NCBI RefSeq assembly: GCF_900520355.1
Contig: NZ_LS999521.1
Coordinates: forward strand, 620,001-684,000
DNA: 64,000 nucleotides
From: Acinetobacter calcoaceticus
GTDB taxonomy: Bacteria; Pseudomonadota; Gammaproteobacteria; Pseudomonadales; Moraxellaceae
Reading direction: 5' to 3'
Positions 32,605-41,611 of the stretch are shown piece by piece. The position numbers and the translations under genes are program-made. How positions within the stretch are numbered: the stretch's first letter is position 1; each line of letters starts with the position of its first letter. Below the pieces are notes generated by a model, which was given only the letters and a program-made list of their open reading frames with translations, did not search any database and was not told the DNA's origin.

Positions 32605-34065
32605 TTAGTCTTGCTCTGGCTTCACGTTCATTTGATCGTAAGGGATCAGTTTGGTTTTATTTTTCCACTTATAGCCTAACCAAATAATTAAGAACAATGG
32701 CAAGCTAATATAGGTTGAAAGTAGGCCTAACCAGTCAATTTTTCCACCTAAAATGGCTTGATAGTTTTGTCCCAAAATAATGATTGAACAGAGGATAAAC
32801 GCGAACCAAGGGGCAAATGGGAAAAATTTGGCACGATAGGCTAAATCTTCTAATTTATATCCTTGAGCAATATAACCTTTGCGGAAACGATAATGCGAAA
32901 TAGCAATTCCTAACCAAACAATAAAACCGCACATACCTGACATATTGAGTAGCCAGTTAAATACTTGTTTTTCACCAATAAAAGTCGTCAAGAAACAAAA
33001 TGCAGCGATAAATGTTGTGGCATATAGTGCATTCATCGGAACGCCACGACTATCAAGCTTTCCAAACCACTTTGGCGCACGTTCTTCCTGAGCCATTTTA
33101 AACAACATGCGAGTTGAAGAGTACATGCCTGAGTTACCTGCTGACAAAATAGCAGTAAGAATGACAGCATTCATTAAACCAGCAGCAAAGGCAAAGCCAA
33201 CTCTTTCATAGAGCAATGTAAACGGAGAAAGTGCAATATTTTCAGTGGTAGCAGCTTGTAATAAGTTTGGATCATCATAGGCGATGAGGGTGCCGATAAT
33301 GAAAATACATAAGATATAAAATAATAAGATTCGCCAGAAAATCTGTTTGATTGCAAGAGGAATCGTTTTCTTTGGATCTTTAGACTCACCAGCAGCAACC
33401 CCAACCATTTCTGTCCCTTGGAAAGAGAATCCGGCAATCATTGCTACACCGATCATGGCTTGTAAACCACCTACAAAAGGCGCGTCTTTATAGGTCCAGT
33501 TTCCAAAAGCTGCGACACCTGGAGTTAGCATAATCTTAATGATCATGGCTAATCCAATAATAATAAAGGCAACGATGGCGATCACTTTTACCATTGAGAA
33601 CCAGAATTCGCTTTCGCCGAATCCCTTTACTGTCATGGCATTAATCATAAAGATAACGATAAGGAACAGGGCACTCCAATAGAACCCAGGAATATCCGGG
33701 AACCAGAACTTCATAATAAACTGAACTGCAACAAGTTCGAATGCAACTGTAATTGCCCAGTTATACCAGTAGTTCCAACCTAGAGCGAAACCAAAGCCTT
33801 CTTCGACATAACGACTACCGTATGTAAAAAAAGCACCAGAAGTTGGAGTGTGGGTTGCAAGCTCACCTAAACTGGTCATTAAGAAGTAAATCATAATGCC
33901 AATGAGAGAGTAGGCGAGAAGCGCTCCACCTGGGCCAGCATTTGCAATGGTTGATCCAGAAGCAAGGAAGAGGCCTGTACCAATGGAACCACCAATGGCG
34001 ATCATATTCAGATGACGAGCCCCAAGCTTACGCTGGAGTTTTTCAGGAGCATGTGTTTCGCTCAT
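32605..34065 (-). CDS. Amino-acid permease, LysP-like
   Basis: A 486-residue APC-superfamily carrier with 12 predicted membrane helices. The N-terminal part LQRKLGARHLNMIAIGGSIGTGLFLASG and the segment FALGWNYWYNWAITVAFELVA closely follow E. coli LysP, the lysine-specific permease, as does VKGFGESEFWFSMVKVIAI. Lysine or another cationic amino acid is the likely substrate, but related permeases for other amino acids share much of this sequence. It is followed by the rtcB promoter region and preceded by rsmC after 21 bases. Confidence 0.87.
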   Translation of the reverse strand: MSETHAPEKLQRKLGARHLNMIAIGGSIGTGLFLASGSTIANAGPGGALLAYSLIGIMIYFLMTSLGELATHTPTSGAFFTYGSRYVEEGFGFALGWNYWYNWAITVAFELVAVQFIMKFWFPDIPGFYWSALFLIVIFMINAMTVKGFGESEFWFSMVKVIAIVAFIIIGLAMIIKIMLTPGVAAFGNWTYKDAPFVGGLQAMIGVAMIAGFSFQGTEMVGVAAGESKDPKKTIPLAIKQIFWRILLFYILCIFIIGTLIAYDDPNLLQAATTENIALSPFTLLYERVGFAFAAGLMNAVILTAILSAGNSGMYSSTRMLFKMAQEERAPKWFGKLDSRGVPMNALYATTFIAAFCFLTTFIGEKQVFNWLLNMSGMCGFIVWLGIAISHYRFRKGYIAQGYKLEDLAYRAKFFPFAPWFAFILCSIIILGQNYQAILGGKIDWLGLLSTYISLPLFLIIWLGYKWKNKTKLIPYDQMNVKPEQD

Positions 34066-34086
34066 GGAGATTCCTTACATAGTTTG

Positions 34087-35100
34087 TTATGCACAGGCAT
34101 ATAACACCTTAAAGCCTTGAAGATCAGTTTTAATCTGGCACTGACCAAAGTGCTTCTCAATTAAGATCGGATAGTTTAAAAAACGGTTTGCTACAATCCA
34201 TAGCTCACCTGATGCCTTTAAATGTTTTTTAGCGTTCTGGCAGAGTCCTTCACTTGCATCATAGTCGGTATGAATACCTTGATGGAAAGGGGGATTACTG
34301 ACAATGGCATCGAGTTCTGTTGGAGCGTCTGCAATACCTATAACAGGCTGCAATCTCAACTGGTCTGAACTTATTCCATTTCGACTAAAAGTCATTTCCG
34401 TTGACCGTAAAGCGAAAGCATCAATATCTAGGGCATGAATAATATTACTTGAATTTATTTTTGCCAAATAGCAACTGATAATTCCAGCACCACACCCGAA
34501 GTCGGCAATTCTACCTGATTTCACCTGATTAAGATAAGGGAGTAAAACAGCAGTTCCGATATCTAGATGATTTTGGCTAAAAACACCGGGTAGGGCGCAA
34601 ATCGTAAGCTCTTGTTCATTCACCTGAACAGTATAAGTTTTAAGCCATTTTTCCAGAGGTTTAATCTGTTCTGTTTTCTCAATCTTTAAGTGCCACAATT
34701 GACAGTGACGGGCACTATCAAGTTTGAGTACTTTGCCGAAGTTTTGTAATTGTTTAGCGGCTCTTTCTACGCCACCCTTTTTTTCACCGACTAAAAAAAC
34801 AGATTGATTGGTTTTCAGATGGCTCATCACTAAATGCAATATGTAATTTAAGAGCTCTTTAGATTTTGGAACAAAAATGATTGCTTGGTCGAAGTCTTGT
34901 GATGGAAACTCAACTGAGAAGTGCGCTTCTGTTCCATTATTTATAAATCCCTGATAGTCGGCATGGTTCCATGTCCAGACTGACGCATCAGTCCCAGCGG
35001 GTAATTGACTGACTAAGGCATCATTCGGTGCATTAATTAACAAGATTCTACCTTTTAAATAGTCTTGCTGTCTTAATACCACTTCACTTCTAGGATCCAT
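34087..35100 (-). CDS. rsmC: 16S rRNA m2G1207 methyltransferase RsmC
   Basis: A 337-residue enzyme that methylates G1207 of 16S rRNA in the 30S subunit. It has the RsmC layout: a degenerate N-terminal methyltransferase-like domain beginning [24 protein letters not shown], and a C-terminal catalytic domain with motif [17 protein letters not shown] near 197 and the catalytic VSNPPFHQG near 268. The second in-frame ATG (35100) has GAGAG at a proper distance; the first, two codons upstream, is too close to it. It is 21 bases upstream of the LysP-like gene. Confidence 0.92.
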   Translation of the reverse strand: MDPRSEVVLRQQDYLKGRILLINAPNDALVSQLPAGTDASVWTWNHADYQGFINNGTEAHFSVEFPSQDFDQAIIFVPKSKELLNYILHLVMSHLKTNQSVFLVGEKKGGVERAAKQLQNFGKVLKLDSARHCQLWHLKIEKTEQIKPLEKWLKTYTVQVNEQELTICALPGVFSQNHLDIGTAVLLPYLNQVKSGRIADFGCGAGIISCYLAKINSSNIIHALDIDAFALRSTEMTFSRNGISSDQLRLQPVIGIADAPTELDAIVSNPPFHQGIHTDYDASEGLCQNAKKHLKASGELWIVANRFLNYPILIEKHFGQCQIKTDLQGFKVLYACA

Positions 35101-35163
35101 GTACATCTCTCATGAAGAAGAATGCCCAGTGGGAGCTGGGCAGTAATCAAAATTAAAAGTTAG

Positions 35164-36522
35164 TTATTTATGAGTTTCAGGAAGTACAACATTTAAAATT
35201 AATGCTGCAATACCGCCTGTCGCCACGCCAGAGCTAAAAATATTTTTAAATAATTCTGGAAGGTGCTCTAAAATTTGAGGAACTTGAGCAACACCTAAAC
35301 CTAATGCAAGTGAGATGGCAATAATTAACAATGCTCGGCGGTCAAGGTGAACAGAAGAAAGAATGTTAATACCTGATGCAGCCACTGCACCGAACATGAC
35401 CATAACAGCGCCACCTAACACTGCTTGAGGAACTGCTTGTATAACACCAGCTACCGCAGGAAATAAGCCTAATAAAATAAGTAAGGCAGCAATCCATATA
35501 CCTACATAGCGGCTAGCAACCCCAGTGAGTTGAATTACACCATTGTTTTGAGCGAAAACAGAACTAGGGAAGGTGTTAAATAATCCAGCCAGCAAAGAGT
35601 TTGCACCATTAACTAACACGCCACCTTTAATACGTTGCATCCATACTGGACCGTTAACAGGTTGGTTGGAAAGTTTACTGGTTGCTGTCACATCGCCAAT
35701 TGCTTCTAAAGAAGTCACCAAATAAATGAATGCCATTGGAATGAATAATCCCCAAGAGAAGCTCAAACCAAAGTGCATTGGTGTTGGGATTTGTACAAGT
35801 GGCGCATCTTTAATACCAGAGAAATCTAGATGACCCATAAATCCAGCAAGAATGTAACCACTCACTAAAGCGATTAAAATAGCTGAACTTTTAATCCAAA
35901 CCACTCGAATACGATTTAGAACAACAATAATGGCAAGTACGGTACATGACATAATAAGGTTGTCCGCACTTGCAAAAGTATGATCTTGCATGGCTTGGTA
36001 GCCACCACCCATACTAATTAAGCCTTCTTTAATAAGCGTTAAACCAATTAATAAAACAACAATACCTGTCACCAAAGGCGTAATTAGTCTTTTTACCCAT
36101 GGAAGAATTTGCGAAACCCCCATTTCAATGAAGGAACCTGCAATGACCACACCAAATATTGCAGCCATAACTTGGTTTACAGGTGTTCCTGCGGCCACCA
36201 TTGCACTACCAATACCAATAATAGGACCAATAAAGTTAAAGCTTGTGCCTTGAACAATCAGAAGGCCTGCACCAAATGGACCAACTTTTTTACATTGTAA
36301 AAAAGTAGCAATACCTGAAATCACCAAAGACATCGATAAAATCATGTTAGTTTCAGTGCGTGAAACGCCTAAAGCTAAACAAATTAAAAGGCCGGGTGTA
36401 ACAATTGGTACAATAATCGCAAGCAAATGCTGGAAAGCTGCTAAAAAAGCGATCAAAGGTTTTGGTCGATCATTTAAACCATAAACAAGGTCTAAATGGT
36501 CTTGAGAGTGTTGATTGGACAT
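35164..36522 (-). CDS. Xanthine/uracil permease family protein, XanP-like
   Basis: A 452-residue nucleobase:cation symporter-2 carrier. Its sequence LIYxL-type N-terminus (LDLVYGLNDRPKPLIAFLAAFQHLLAIIVPIVTPGLLICLALG) and QGTSFNFIGP follow E. coli XanP, a xanthine:H+ symporter; the substrate-binding region contains the NAT motif-like segment VFAQNNGVIQLTGVASR. A purine such as xanthine is the likely cargo. Start at ATG 36522; an upstream in-frame start adds nine residues. Divergent from typA. Confidence 0.88.
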   Translation of the reverse strand: MSNQHSQDHLDLVYGLNDRPKPLIAFLAAFQHLLAIIVPIVTPGLLICLALGVSRTETNMILSMSLVISGIATFLQCKKVGPFGAGLLIVQGTSFNFIGPIIGIGSAMVAAGTPVNQVMAAIFGVVIAGSFIEMGVSQILPWVKRLITPLVTGIVVLLIGLTLIKEGLISMGGGYQAMQDHTFASADNLIMSCTVLAIIVVLNRIRVVWIKSSAILIALVSGYILAGFMGHLDFSGIKDAPLVQIPTPMHFGLSFSWGLFIPMAFIYLVTSLEAIGDVTATSKLSNQPVNGPVWMQRIKGGVLVNGANSLLAGLFNTFPSSVFAQNNGVIQLTGVASRYVGIWIAALLILLGLFPAVAGVIQAVPQAVLGGAVMVMFGAVAASGINILSSVHLDRRALLIIAISLALGLGVAQVPQILEHLPELFKNIFSSGVATGGIAALILNVVLPETHK

Positions 36523-36635
36523 GGGTGTAGGTCCGCCGCAATTTTGCAAATTGGCGCTATTCTAATCGAGATAACTATCTTTACAAAACGAAATACAGGC
36601 TATTAGAAATTTTTTTGTCAATGTCAATAAACTGT

Positions 36636-36653
36636 CACTACTCAAGAGTAGTG
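36636..36653. promoter_or_regulatory. Perfect 8-bp inverted repeat, candidate operator
   Basis: CACTACTC (36636-36643) and GAGTAGTG (36646-36653) flank AA. It sits at the position expected for the typA -35, nine bases before TATAAT, in the shared typA/permease promoter region. Confidence 0.45.
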
Positions 36654-36661
36654 TTTTTCTG

Positions 36662-36667
36662 TATAAT
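36662..36667 (+). promoter_or_regulatory. typA -10 hexamer
   Basis: A consensus TATAAT lies 33 bases before the typA ATG. No good -35 accompanies it; the inverted repeat 36636-36653 occupies that place, so an activator or repressor may act here. Confidence 0.6.
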
Positions 36668-36699
36668 TTGCCCTCAAACTTTAGGCGTATCGAATTTAC

Positions 36700-38535
36700 A
36701 TGTCAGATATTAAAACACTCCGTAACATTGCCATCATTGCGCACGTCGATCATGGTAAAACGACTTTAGTCGACAAACTTTTACAACAATCAGGTGCATT
36801 AGGTGATCGCGCGGGTGAAATCGAGCGTGTGATGGATTCAGGTGCAATTGAAAGTGAACGTGGTATTACCATTCTTGCAAAGAACACTGCAATTAAATGG
36901 ACCGATGCTCGTACAAATACAGAATACCGCATTAACATCGTGGACACCCCAGGACATGCTGACTTCGGTGGTGAAGTTGAACGTGTAATGTCGATGGTTG
37001 ACTGTGTATTGTTATTGGTTGACTCTCAAGAAGGTCCAATGCCACAAACTCGCTTTGTAACTCAAAAAGCGTTTGCTCGTGGTTTAAAACCAATCGTAAT
37101 TATCAACAAAGTTGACAAGCCAAGCGCGCGTCCAGACTGGGTTATTGACCAAGTATTTGACTTGTTCGACAACCTTGGCGGTTCTGACGAACAGCTAGAC
37201 TTCCCAGTTGTTTATGCATCTGGCTTACGTGGTGTTGCTGGTCCTTCTCCAGAAGAATTGGCTGACGACATGACTCCATTGTTCCAAACAATTGTAGATA
37301 TCGTTGAGCCACCAGCAGTTGATGTTGATGGTCCATTCCAAATGCAAATCTCTTCACTTGATTATAACAGCTTCGTTGGTGTAATCGGTGTTGGTCGTAT
37401 TCAGCGTGGTTCAGTTAAATTAAACACACCTGTAACTGTTATCGACAAAGAAGGTAAAACACGTAACGGTCGTATCTTAAAAATCATGGGTTACCATGGT
37501 CTAGATCGCGTTGACGTTGAAGAGGCAAATGCTGGTGATATCGTTTGTGTAACAGGTATCGATGCACTTCATATTTCTGACACGATTTGTGATCCGAAAA
37601 ATGTTGAAGCTTTACCGCCGTTATCTGTAGATGAACCTACTGTTACGATGACTTTCCAAGTAAACAACTCACCGTTTGCGGGTAAAGAAGGTAAATTTGT
37701 TACTTCACGTAACATTCGTGAACGTTTAGATCGTGAATTGATTCACAACGTAGCATTACGTGTTGAAGATACTGACAGTCCAGACCGTTTCAAAGTGTCT
37801 GGTCGTGGTGAACTTCACCTTTCAGTTCTTATTGAAAACATGCGTCGTGAAGGCTTCGAAATGGGCGTATCACGTCCACAAGTAATTTTGAAAGAAGTTG
37901 ATGGCGAAAAGCAAGAACCATACGAAAACGTAACATTTGACGTTGAAGAACAGCACCAAGGTTCTGTGATGGAACAAATGGGTTACCGTAAAGGTGAAAT
38001 GACAAATATGGAAGTTGACGGTAAAGGCCGTATCCGTATTGAAGCAACTGTTCCTTCGCGTGGCTTAATTGGTTTCCGTTCTGAATTCTTGACCATGACT
38101 TCTGGTACAGGGATCATGACATCAAGCTTCTCGCATTACGGTCCAATGAAACAAGGTACTGTTGCGAAACGTCAAAACGGTGTGTTGATTTCTATGGTTC
38201 AAGGCGTTTGTTTGGGCTATGCATTATTCACATTGCAAGACCGTGGTCGTTTATTCGCTAAACCTCAGTTAGAAGTTTACGAAGGTATGATCATTGGTAT
38301 TAACTCTCGTTCAGATGATATGGTTGTTAACCCAACTAAAGCGAAACAGTTAACAAACGTACGTGCATCTGGTACAGATGAAGCGTTAACGTTGACACCA
38401 GCTGTTGAATACACGCTTGAACAAGCACTTGAATTCATTGAAGATGATGAGTTAGTGGAAGTAACACCAAAATCAATCCGTATCCGTAAGCGTTACTTGA
38501 CTGAAAACGAACGTAAACGTAACCGTGATAAATAA
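36700..38535 (+). CDS. typA: Ribosome-associated GTPase TypA/BipA
   Basis: A 611-residue translational GTPase of the EF-G/LepA class involved in ribosome assembly and stress growth. G1 AHVDHGKTTL (14-23), G3 DTPGHADF (about 82-89) and G4 NKVDKPSA are clear. The C-terminal BipA-specific domain includes LISMVQGVCLGYALFTLQDRGRLF. Length matches typical BipA. Monocistronic with a strong terminator; divergent from the XanP-like permease. Confidence 0.97.
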   Translation: MSDIKTLRNIAIIAHVDHGKTTLVDKLLQQSGALGDRAGEIERVMDSGAIESERGITILAKNTAIKWTDARTNTEYRINIVDTPGHADFGGEVERVMSMVDCVLLLVDSQEGPMPQTRFVTQKAFARGLKPIVIINKVDKPSARPDWVIDQVFDLFDNLGGSDEQLDFPVVYASGLRGVAGPSPEELADDMTPLFQTIVDIVEPPAVDVDGPFQMQISSLDYNSFVGVIGVGRIQRGSVKLNTPVTVIDKEGKTRNGRILKIMGYHGLDRVDVEEANAGDIVCVTGIDALHISDTICDPKNVEALPPLSVDEPTVTMTFQVNNSPFAGKEGKFVTSRNIRERLDRELIHNVALRVEDTDSPDRFKVSGRGELHLSVLIENMRREGFEMGVSRPQVILKEVDGEKQEPYENVTFDVEEQHQGSVMEQMGYRKGEMTNMEVDGKGRIRIEATVPSRGLIGFRSEFLTMTSGTGIMTSSFSHYGPMKQGTVAKRQNGVLISMVQGVCLGYALFTLQDRGRLFAKPQLEVYEGMIIGINSRSDDMVVNPTKAKQLTNVRASGTDEALTLTPAVEYTLEQALEFIEDDELVEVTPKSIRIRKRYLTENERKRNRDK

Positions 38536-38553
38536 TTTTTCTTAAATGAAAAG

Positions 38554-38586
38554 AAAAAACCGCTAAATTAATTTAGCGGTTTTTTT
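38554..38586 (+). terminator. Intrinsic terminator after typA
   Basis: AAAAAACCGCTAAAT and ATTTAGCGGTTTTTT form a perfect long stem with a two-base centre and T-run. Confidence 0.92.
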
Positions 38587-38697
38587 AATCGTTAAATCAT
38601 ATTTTTCTTATCAGACAATATGTTGTTAAAGTGTGAAATAACTTTCTTTTTTTGATAAAAATATTAAATTATCAATATCATGGCGAGTACTATCTAA

Positions 38698-38769
38698 ATG
38701 GATAAGATGCCAATGAAAAAGAAAAATATAACGTGTTTTAACCCCCGACATCTGGAGATGTTTAGATGA
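38698..38769 (+). CDS. Possible 23-codon leader ORF coupled to mscL
   Basis: ATG 38698 opens a frame encoding [20 protein letters not shown] and three more residues; its TGA overlaps the mscL ATG as ATGA. The upstream ribosome-binding site is poor, so it may be chance. If translated, it would couple to mscL. Confidence 0.25.
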   Translation: MDKMPMKKKNITCFNPRHLEMFR

Positions 38770-39197
38770 GTATTATTCAAGAATTTAAAGAATTTGCCGT
38801 GAAAGGCAATATGATGGATTTAGCCATTGGTGTGATTATTGGTGGTGCTTTTGGTAAAATCGTAGACTCTTTAGTAAAAGATATTATCATGCCGCTTATC
38901 AGTGTAATTACTGGTGGTGGTGTCGATTTTTCACAGAAATTCATTGTTCTAGGAGCAAACCCTGCCAATCTGCAATCTTTAGATGCTTTGCAAAAAGCAG
39001 GTATCAATGTTTTAACCTATGGTAATTTCCTCACCATTTTAATCAACTTTATTATTTTGGCTTGGGTAGTTTTCTTAATGGTGAAATTATTAAACAGACT
39101 TCGCCGTGATAAGAATGAGCCAGAAGCTCCAGCTGCAACTCCTGAAGATGTTCAATTGTTACGTGAAATTCGTGATGAGTTGAAAAAACAGGCTTAA
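38766..39197 (+). CDS. mscL: Large-conductance mechanosensitive channel MscL
   Basis: A 143-residue pentameric pore that opens on osmotic downshock. The N-terminal helix [45 protein letters not shown] is the MscL signature, with the second helix (about 82-105, [23 protein letters not shown]) and a cytoplasmic charged bundle ending in ELKKQA. GGAG precedes the ATG. Single gene with terminator. Confidence 0.97.
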   Translation: MSIIQEFKEFAVKGNMMDLAIGVIIGGAFGKIVDSLVKDIIMPLISVITGGGVDFSQKFIVLGANPANLQSLDALQKAGINVLTYGNFLTILINFIILAWVVFLMVKLLNRLRRDKNEPEAPAATPEDVQLLREIRDELKKQA

Positions 39198-39215
39198 CAG
39201 TCTTCTCATAAAAAT

Positions 39216-39243
39216 AAAAACGGTACTAAAGGTGCCGTTTTTT
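39216..39243 (+). terminator. Intrinsic terminator after mscL
   Basis: AAAAACGGTAC and GTGCCGTTTTT pair with one G-U wobble, followed by T. Confidence 0.8.
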
Positions 39244-39338
39244 ATGACTAAGTATTTTATATTGGACTGAAGAAATTGATAAAATTGAAAAGCTACCAAT
39301 AAGCTCAGCTACGCATATTGTAAAAGGGGTATAAATAA

Positions 39339-39692
39339 ATGAATCAACTTTTTGTATATGGAACCTTATGCCCAAATAAAGCCAATGCTCATATTTTAGA
39401 GCAGATCGGTGGCAGTTGGACAAAAGCCAGCTTGCGAGGCGTGATTCATATTTTAGATTGGGGGCCAGATAAAGGATTAACTGCAATTGTTTTAGATCCC
39501 AAAGCCGATTGGGTTGAAGGCTATGTGTTTAGTACAGAAAAGCTGGAAGAAAACTGGAAAATGCTTGATGATTTTGAAGGATTTCAATATCAGCGTGTCG
39601 TCACGGATGTAAAGCTTGAGTCAGGCAAACAGATTAAAGCCTGGACATACCAACTGAATGCGCAGGCTCAAAGTTTTAAAAACCATAATTAA
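39339..39692 (+). CDS. Gamma-glutamylcyclotransferase-like (GGCT/AIG2 fold) protein
   Basis: A 117-residue protein with the GGCT-fold signature: VYGTLCPNKANAHIL at residues 6-20 (YGTL loop), the EGYVFSTEKLEENWKMLDDFEGFQYQRVV segment with the catalytic Glu region, and a C-terminal strand. Members split gamma-glutamyl groups as 5-oxoproline or act on other gamma-glutamylamines; the substrate here is unknown. It is convergent with the parvulin gene, with a ten-base gap and no clear terminator. Confidence 0.85.
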   Translation: MNQLFVYGTLCPNKANAHILEQIGGSWTKASLRGVIHILDWGPDKGLTAIVLDPKADWVEGYVFSTEKLEENWKMLDDFEGFQYQRVVTDVKLESGKQIKAWTYQLNAQAQSFKNHN

Positions 39693-39702
39693 TATAATGG
39701 AA

Positions 39703-39993
39703 TCAACGTAAACTGCCCATTCTGAATTTAACTTCTAAAAGATGATAACCAAACTGACTCTTTATTGGACCTTGCAGTACGCGTTCAGCGGCTGTAAAAA
39801 CGATTTTATCAATAACAGGTACCAGTTGCCCTTTTTTTACTTCACCAAGCTCACCACCGCGTTTTGCTGAGTTACACGTTGAATATTGCTTGGCAATTTT
39901 GGCAAAGTCAGCCCCATTTTGTAGCTTCTTTTTTAGCTGTTCAGCTAAGTCTTTATCTTTGACCAGAATATGGCGGACGATTGCTGTTTGCAT
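39703..39993 (-). CDS. ppiC: Peptidyl-prolyl cis-trans isomerase, parvulin type (PpiC-like)
   Basis: A 96-residue single-domain rotamase. It has the parvulin motifs VRHILVKDKDLAEQLKKKLQNGADFAKIAKQYSTCNSAKRGGELGEVKKGQ and the C-terminal FGYHLLEV, matching cytoplasmic PpiC (parvulin 10). It speeds proline isomerisation during protein folding. No signal peptide. It is 18 bases downstream of mutM on the same strand, so probably co-transcribed with it. Confidence 0.9.
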   Translation of the reverse strand: MQTAIVRHILVKDKDLAEQLKKKLQNGADFAKIAKQYSTCNSAKRGGELGEVKKGQLVPVIDKIVFTAAERVLQGPIKSQFGYHLLEVKFRMGSLR

Positions 39994-40011
39994 TTTATCT
40001 TCCTCTGAAAA

Positions 40012-40836
40012 TTAGAGCTTGTTGGGCTTTTTGAGGGGCTGGCACTGTGGACAAAATACACTAGCGCGTTGGCCGAGTTTAAGATTTTCTAATGTAGTCT
40101 CACAATTAACGCACATTTCTCCAGCACGTCCATAAGCCAAAAGGGTTTGCTGGAAATAACCATTTTCGCCCATAGCATTGCTGTAGTCCCGTAAAGTTGA
40201 ACCACCTAAATCAATCGCTGATTTTAAAATGCGTTTGATTTCGACCACCAGTTTTTCTATCTGCTGGAAATTTAGGTCAGTAGCAGGCTGAGCTGGGTGA
40301 ATGCCGACATTAAATAAACTTTCAGTTGCATAGATATTGCCTACGCCAACCACAACATGATTATCCATAAGTGCAATTTTTATGCCGACTGATTTATTTT
40401 TAAGTTTTGAAGCTAAATATTCTGCATTGAAGTCATTAGTTAAAGGTTCCGGCCCTAAAGTATCAATTAACTTCCCTTGTGTTTCAGGGTTTAGCCAGAG
40501 AATGCAGCCAAAACGACGTGGGTCGTGGTAACGTAATTCATGTTCTTCAAAGCGAATAATGAAGTGATCATGTTTTCGTAATTCATCTTGAGGATTGCAT
40601 AAACGGAAGCTTCCTGACATTCCTAAATGCCAAAGCATTTGATCTTGTTCGAACTCTGCCAAGATATATTTTGAGCGGCGATTTAATCCAATAAGACGTT
40701 GCCCAACAAGTTTTTGAACATCATCAGGTATTGCCCAGCGTAAGCTTGGGTTACGTACTTCCACACTTAGAACTTTTTGATTCAATAGAGGAAATAAACT
40801 GGTTTTGGTTGTTTCGACTTCGGGTAACTCAGGCAT
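40012..40836 (-). CDS. mutM: Formamidopyrimidine-DNA glycosylase
   Basis: A 274-residue DNA glycosylase/AP lyase that removes 8-oxoguanine and formamidopyrimidines. After Met1 the N-terminus is PELPEVETT, where Pro2 forms the Schiff base and Glu3 catalyses. The C-terminal zinc finger runs from CVNCETTLENL to FCPQCQ. The ATG at 40836 gives this N-terminus, whereas the longer frame would place Pro2 internally and cannot be the mature form. Divergent from another glycosylase gene 75 bases away; ppiC follows. Confidence 0.97.
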   Translation of the reverse strand: MPELPEVETTKTSLFPLLNQKVLSVEVRNPSLRWAIPDDVQKLVGQRLIGLNRRSKYILAEFEQDQMLWHLGMSGSFRLCNPQDELRKHDHFIIRFEEHELRYHDPRRFGCILWLNPETQGKLIDTLGPEPLTNDFNAEYLASKLKNKSVGIKIALMDNHVVVGVGNIYATESLFNVGIHPAQPATDLNFQQIEKLVVEIKRILKSAIDLGGSTLRDYSNAMGENGYFQQTLLAYGRAGEMCVNCETTLENLKLGQRASVFCPQCQPLKKPNKL

Positions 40837-40911
40837 GCCAACTCGCAGAATTAACAGATATACTGGAATAATCAAGTATATCGTGTGGTATGTAATATTT
40901 CAGAGATTACT

Positions 40912-41478
40912 ATGTCAGATATTTTACCATTAAGCTGGTTTCAACGTGAAACTTCACAGGTTGCTCATGATTTAATTGGATGCGTGCTATGTAAGCGACA
41001 AGCTGATGGACACGTTGTTCGGTGTACGATTACCGAAACGGAAGCTTATTTAGGAATTCGAGATAAAGCCTGCCATAGCTATAATGATAAACGTACAGCT
41101 CGAACTGATGTGATGTATGGTTCAGGTGGCACGATTTATGTCTATTTAATTTATGGCATGTATGAAATGCTCAACCTCATTACTCAGATAAAAGGCATCC
41201 CGGAAGGGGTGATGATTCGTTCTGCATTTTTAAGTGGGGCTTCAACCAAAAAAGAATATAAGCTTTTAGCTGGACCCGGCAAACTGACACGCTATTTAGG
41301 TATTGATCGGTCTTTAAAAGGCCAGACTTTAGGTGAAGAATCTGGGCTATGGATTGAATCGGCATCAACGCAGCCTGAAGTGGTGATGACTCCACGTATT
41401 GGAATTGACTATGCCGAAGAAGCAAAAGATTGGCCGGAGCGCTATTGCTGGAAAGATCATCCATCTTTAAGCCGTTAA
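40912..41478 (+). CDS. DNA-3-methyladenine glycosylase, AAG/MPG family
   Basis: A 188-residue enzyme of the alkyladenine glycosylase fold that excises alkylated purines. The core contains ITETEAYLGIRDKACHSYNDKRTART (with the catalytic Glu) and GTIYVYLIYGMYEMLNLIT, and the LAGPGKLTRYLGID segment. ATG 40912 (MSDILPLSWFQRETS) is favoured over an upstream GTG. Divergent from mutM, so two base-excision repair genes share a 75-bp promoter region. Confidence 0.92.
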   Translation: MSDILPLSWFQRETSQVAHDLIGCVLCKRQADGHVVRCTITETEAYLGIRDKACHSYNDKRTARTDVMYGSGGTIYVYLIYGMYEMLNLITQIKGIPEGVMIRSAFLSGASTKKEYKLLAGPGKLTRYLGIDRSLKGQTLGEESGLWIESASTQPEVVMTPRIGIDYAEEAKDWPERYCWKDHPSLSR

Positions 41479-41611
41479 TTCAAATCTGGAAATCAATTTT
41501 CAGATATCGAAAAGGCTGTTTTAGATTTATAACAATGCAGAGCGAATTCAATATCCAGACAAGACACTACTTTTTGTTATCATAACTACAATATAAATAA
41601 AGGAAATAAGC

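Noticed and set aside
41576..41586. Fur box upstream of the TonB receptor
   Set aside because: GTTATCATAAC is symmetrical but matches the Fur consensus poorly, so I did not list it as a feature.
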